In this document: positions 7,187 to 8,719 of the stretch, in pieces | How the letters are laid out: every line of letters begins with the position of its first letter | Numbering within the stretch: the first letter of the stretch is position 1 | Notes under the pieces: model-generated | What the model saw: only the letters and a program-made list of their open reading frames with translations | Database searches by the model: none | Told to the model about the DNA's origin: nothing | Assembly: GCA_023460255.1 (NCBI GenBank) | Contig: JAEWQZ010000232.1 | Span: forward strand, 1 to 8,719 | Reading direction: 5' to 3' | Length of the DNA: 8,719 bases | From: Actinomycetes bacterium | GTDB taxonomy: Bacteria > Actinomycetota > Actinomycetes > Actinomycetales > Cellulomonadaceae | Translations under genes and position numbers: made by a program

Positions 7187-7210
7187 GTCCGGCATGCTAG
7201 CGCCGCATCT
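7176..7210. promoter_or_regulatory. Inverted repeat over the start of the HTH-Mop gene, probable operator
   Basis: Perfect 9-base arms AGATGCGGC (7176-7184) and GCCGCATCT (7202-7210) are separated by 17 bases. The repeat encloses the proposed -10 hexamer and both candidate start codons of the HTH-Mop gene. A regulator bound here would block transcription of the mod operon, so a self-repressing molybdate switch is inferred. It does not look like a terminator for the upstream exporter gene, since no T run follows and the right arm is coding. Confidence 0.5.
7186..7199 (-). promoter_or_regulatory. Probable leaderless promoter -10 of the mod operon
   Basis: TAGCAT on the minus strand (7194-7199) matches TANNNT and is seven bases before the ATG at 7186. 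No good Shine-Dalgarno precedes this ATG. A -35 element is not recognisable. Only 53 bases separate this start from the exporter's stop, so read-through from the upstream operon is also possible. Confidence 0.45.
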
Positions 7211-7239
7211 GAGGCATATGGCCTTGCGACCCCGAATCG

Positions 7240-8262
7240 TCAGGCCGACGTCACCGCGGCCCGTGCGACGACGTCCACGCCACCCACCCGGGGCAGCACC
7301 CGACGAAGAGCCGCCTGGGCCGCGACGTCGACCAGCTCGAGGTCAGCCATGGTCGTCGCGTCGGCCACCACCACGCCGGCCCGGACCTGGAGCTGATGAC
7401 CGGTCCAGCGCAACCTGACCTCCCCGACGTCCAGTACTCCCGGCACGCCCGACAGCGCCGCGTGGGCCGTGTCCACGAGGTCGGGGTCCACGCCGTCGAG
7501 CAGGCGGCGCCCCACGTCCCTGGCCGTGCCCCAGAGCAGGACCGCGATCGCGCCGGCGATCAGCAGGCCCACGATCGGGTCTGCGACCGGGAACCCGGCC
7601 CAGACCCCGAGCACACCGGCCACCACGGCGAGCGACGTGAAGCCGTCGGTGCGGGCGTGCACGCCGTCGGCCACGAGGGCCGCGGAGCCGATCCGGCGTC
7701 CGACACGGATCCGGTACCCCGCCACGGCCTCGTTCCCGGCGAACCCGATGACGCCGGCGGCGAAGACCCAGCCCGCGTTCTCCAGCGGCTGAGGGTTCAG
7801 CAGGCGCTCGACGGCGTGGACGGCCGCGAGCACCGCGGAGAGCGCGATCATGGCGACGATGAACAGCCCCGCGAGGTCCTCCGCACGGTGGTAGCCCCAC
7901 GTGTACGCACGGCTCGCGGCGCGGCGCCCGACGACGAACGCGATCCACAACGGCACAGCCGTCAGCGCGTCCGAGAAGTTGTGGATGGTGTCTGCCAGGA
8001 GGGCGACGGACCCCGAGACTGCGACGACCGCGAGCTGGGCGAGTGCCGTCAGGGCCAGCACGACCAGGCTCACCTTGACGGCGCGGATACCCGCTGCGCT
8101 CGCCTGCAGGGCGTCGTCGATCGAGTCGGCCGCGTCGTGGGAGTGCGGCACGAAGACCTCGTGGAGCCACCCCTTCAGACCGGACCCGTGGTCGTGCGGG
8201 TGGTCGTGGTCGTGCGGGTGGTCGTGCAGGTGGTCGTGGCCGTGCGGGTGGTCGGCGCTCAT
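7240..8262 (-). CDS. Cation diffusion facilitator (CDF) exporter with His-rich N terminus
   Basis: A 340-residue inner-membrane antiporter that exports divalent metal, most likely Zn2+ (perhaps Co2+, Ni2+ or Cd2+), in exchange for protons. The first 25 residues contain 11 histidines alternating with Asp and Pro, a metal-binding tail. Six hydrophobic segments follow: about 61-82, 86-110, 131-152, 163-182, 207-223 and 226-244. The transport site is formed by two HxxxD motifs, His94/Asp98 in ADTIHNFSD and His202/Asp206 in ADGVHARTD, the four-ligand arrangement of zinc-type CDFs. A cytoplasmic C-terminal domain starts near 250 and contains SGVPGVLDV (271-279). The ATG at 8260-8262 overlaps the arsR stop as ATGA and has GAGGA six bases upstream. 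Pairing with an ArsR gene supports metal-induced expression. Exact metal specificity cannot be read from sequence. Confidence 0.93.
   Translation of the reverse strand: MSADHPHGHDHLHDHPHDHDHPHDHGSGLKGWLHEVFVPHSHDAADSIDDALQASAAGIRAVKVSLVVLALTALAQLAVVAVSGSVALLADTIHNFSDALTAVPLWIAFVVGRRAASRAYTWGYHRAEDLAGLFIVAMIALSAVLAAVHAVERLLNPQPLENAGWVFAAGVIGFAGNEAVAGYRIRVGRRIGSAALVADGVHARTDGFTSLAVVAGVLGVWAGFPVADPIVGLLIAGAIAVLLWGTARDVGRRLLDGVDPDLVDTAHAALSGVPGVLDVGEVRLRWTGHQLQVRAGVVVADATTMADLELVDVAAQAALRRVLPRVGGVDVVARAAVTSA
8191..8226. repeat. 18-bp tandem duplication encoding His/Asp/Pro repeats
   Basis: Two identical 18-base copies, GTCGTGCGGGTGGTCGTG, stand head to tail at 8191-8208 and 8209-8226, with degenerate copies continuing to about 8250. 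On the minus strand they encode HDHPHD, part of the exporter's metal-binding N terminus. Such repeats can change in copy number by slippage without shifting the frame. Confidence 0.8.
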
Positions 8263-8612
8263 CCCTCGTCCTCGTGGTGGCGAGGGACGGCGTCGATCGC
8301 GTGCTCGGCCTGCTGGAGCGCATCGACGACCAGGCGGCCCACATGCTCGTTCAGCAGCCGGTAGTACACCCGGTTCCCGTCCTGCCGTGCCGCGACCATC
8401 CGCGCGAGGCGCAGCTTTGCGAGGTGCTGGGACACGGACGTCGGCGACTTCCCGACGGCCTCGGCCAGCTCACCGACCGAGAGCTCACCGGCGCGCAGAG
8501 CCATGACGATGCGCAGCCGCGTGGCGTCGGCCAGCATGGCGAAGACCTCGACGGCGACCTCGACATAGGCCGGGTCGACGACATCGTCGGCTACATGCGT
8601 ATCTTCGTGCAT
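8259..8612 (-). CDS. ArsR/SmtB-family metal-responsive repressor
   Basis: A 117-residue dimeric winged-helix repressor. Residues 22-40 (VEVFAMLADATRLRIVMAL) form the conserved N-terminal helices, SVGELAEAVGKSPTSVSQHLAKL (45-67) is the helix-turn-helix apart from its edges, and 69-86 contain the wing (DGNRVYYRL). There is no cysteine, so it is not an arsenic- or lead-type sensor. The C-terminal helix carries N88-x-H90 and Q101-x-x-H104, an altered form of the zinc-type alpha-5 site (D-x-H and H-x-x-H/E). Extra His residues lie at both ends. Overlap with the exporter start indicates a two-gene operon in which metal binding releases repression. The ATG at 8612 is preferred because a -10 hexamer lies six bases before it; a GTG at 8628-8630 would add six residues (beginning MGYH) and cannot be excluded. 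Confidence 0.9.
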   Translation of the reverse strand: MHEDTHVADDVVDPAYVEVAVEVFAMLADATRLRIVMALRAGELSVGELAEAVGKSPTSVSQHLAKLRLARMVAARQDGNRVYYRLLNEHVGRLVVDALQQAEHAIDAVPRHHEDEG

Positions 8613-8624
8613 GCGCAGATGATA
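8600..8624. promoter_or_regulatory. Imperfect dyad centred on the arsR start, probable operator
   Basis: On the minus strand TATCATC (8624-8618) and GAAGATA (8606-8600) are inverted with six of seven matches and an 11-base spacer. The centre falls on the proposed transcription start and ATG at 8612, and the left arm contains the -10 hexamer. This is the size and position expected of an ArsR/SmtB autoregulatory operator. Assignment to this repressor is inference. Confidence 0.45.
8612..8624 (-). promoter_or_regulatory. Probable leaderless promoter -10 of the arsR-CDF operon
   Basis: TATCAT on the minus strand (8619-8624) is six bases before the ATG at 8612, and no Shine-Dalgarno is present. 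A -35 match was not found at the expected distance. Confidence 0.5.
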
Positions 8625-8648
8625 ACCCACCGTTCGTCGCCCGCGCCG

Positions 8649-8661
8649 TAGGTTGGCGCCG
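8649..8661 (+). promoter_or_regulatory. Probable leaderless promoter -10 of the rightmost gene
   Basis: TAGGTT (8649-8654) lies six bases before the GTG at 8661, the same spacing as for the hydrolase and arsR. It is divergent from the arsR promoter, with 24 bp between the two -10 hexamers, so their upstream elements overlap and the ArsR dyad could affect both. Confidence 0.4.
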
Positions 8662-8719
8662 TGCCTGACCCTGACGCCCCTCTCCCGCCGGACTCACGTC
8701 CCGACCCGGTTCGCCGACT
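8661..8719 (+). CDS. Likely 5' end of an unidentified divergent gene, cut by window edge
   Basis: An open frame starts at GTG 8661-8663 and reads VPDPDAPLPPDSRPDPVRR before the window ends. The Pro/Asp-rich start gives no family clue and looks like a disordered N terminus. Support comes from the -10 hexamer six bases upstream and from the strong strand switch at arsR. With only 19 codons visible, the frame could be chance. Confidence 0.4.
   Translation, partial: MPDPDAPLPPDSRPDPVRR

Noticed and set aside
8191..8250. Possible CRISPR-like or regulatory repeat array
   Set aside because: The repeats are in frame inside the exporter gene, have no spacers and are explained by His/Asp/Pro codons.

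Overview
The window comes from a very GC-rich bacterial chromosome with strong G/C preference at third codon positions. Frequent GTG starts, leaderless-looking promoters (TANNNT six or seven bases before the start codon), an LAAC lipoprotein signal and gene families typical of actinobacteria point to an actinomycete. A facultatively anaerobic Cellulomonas-like member of the Micrococcales is a guess. Apart from gene remnants cut by the window edges, everything is ordinary, intact chromosomal coding. No rRNA, tRNA, insertion sequence, CRISPR array or phage gene is visible.

Layout. (1) 1-3068, minus: a large pyruvate:ferredoxin/flavodoxin oxidoreductase (nifJ family) whose C-terminal TPP domain lies beyond the left edge. 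(2) 3069-3427: a 359-bp divergent intergenic region with GC-rich palindromes and a pair of repeats 21 bp apart. (3) 3428-4084, plus: a small alpha/beta hydrolase of the KANL3/Tex30 type, convergent with the next block across 22 bp. (4) 7186-4107, minus: a molybdate operon in the order HTH-Mop regulator, modA, modB, modC, with every junction overlapping. (5) 8612-7240, minus: an ArsR/SmtB repressor overlapping a His-rich CDF cation exporter by ATGA. (6) 8661 to the right edge, plus: the likely start of a divergent gene.

How the genes work together. ModA captures molybdate outside the membrane, ModB carries it across and ModC powers transport. The upstream HTH-Mop protein probably senses cytoplasmic molybdate and represses its own operon through an inverted repeat that brackets its promoter. 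The ArsR-CDF pair is a standard metal-sensing and efflux cassette for Zn and related divalent metals, probably autoregulated through a dyad centred on the arsR start codon. The oxidoreductase and the hydrolase are unrelated to the metal genes as far as the sequence shows.

No clearly novel multi-gene system is present. The points most worth a second look are the enlarged oxidoreductase (two insertions of about 88 and 75 residues relative to the textbook enzyme), the set of probable leaderless promoters, the two self-regulatory palindromes over transcription and translation starts, and the altered metal-ligand positions in the ArsR protein.
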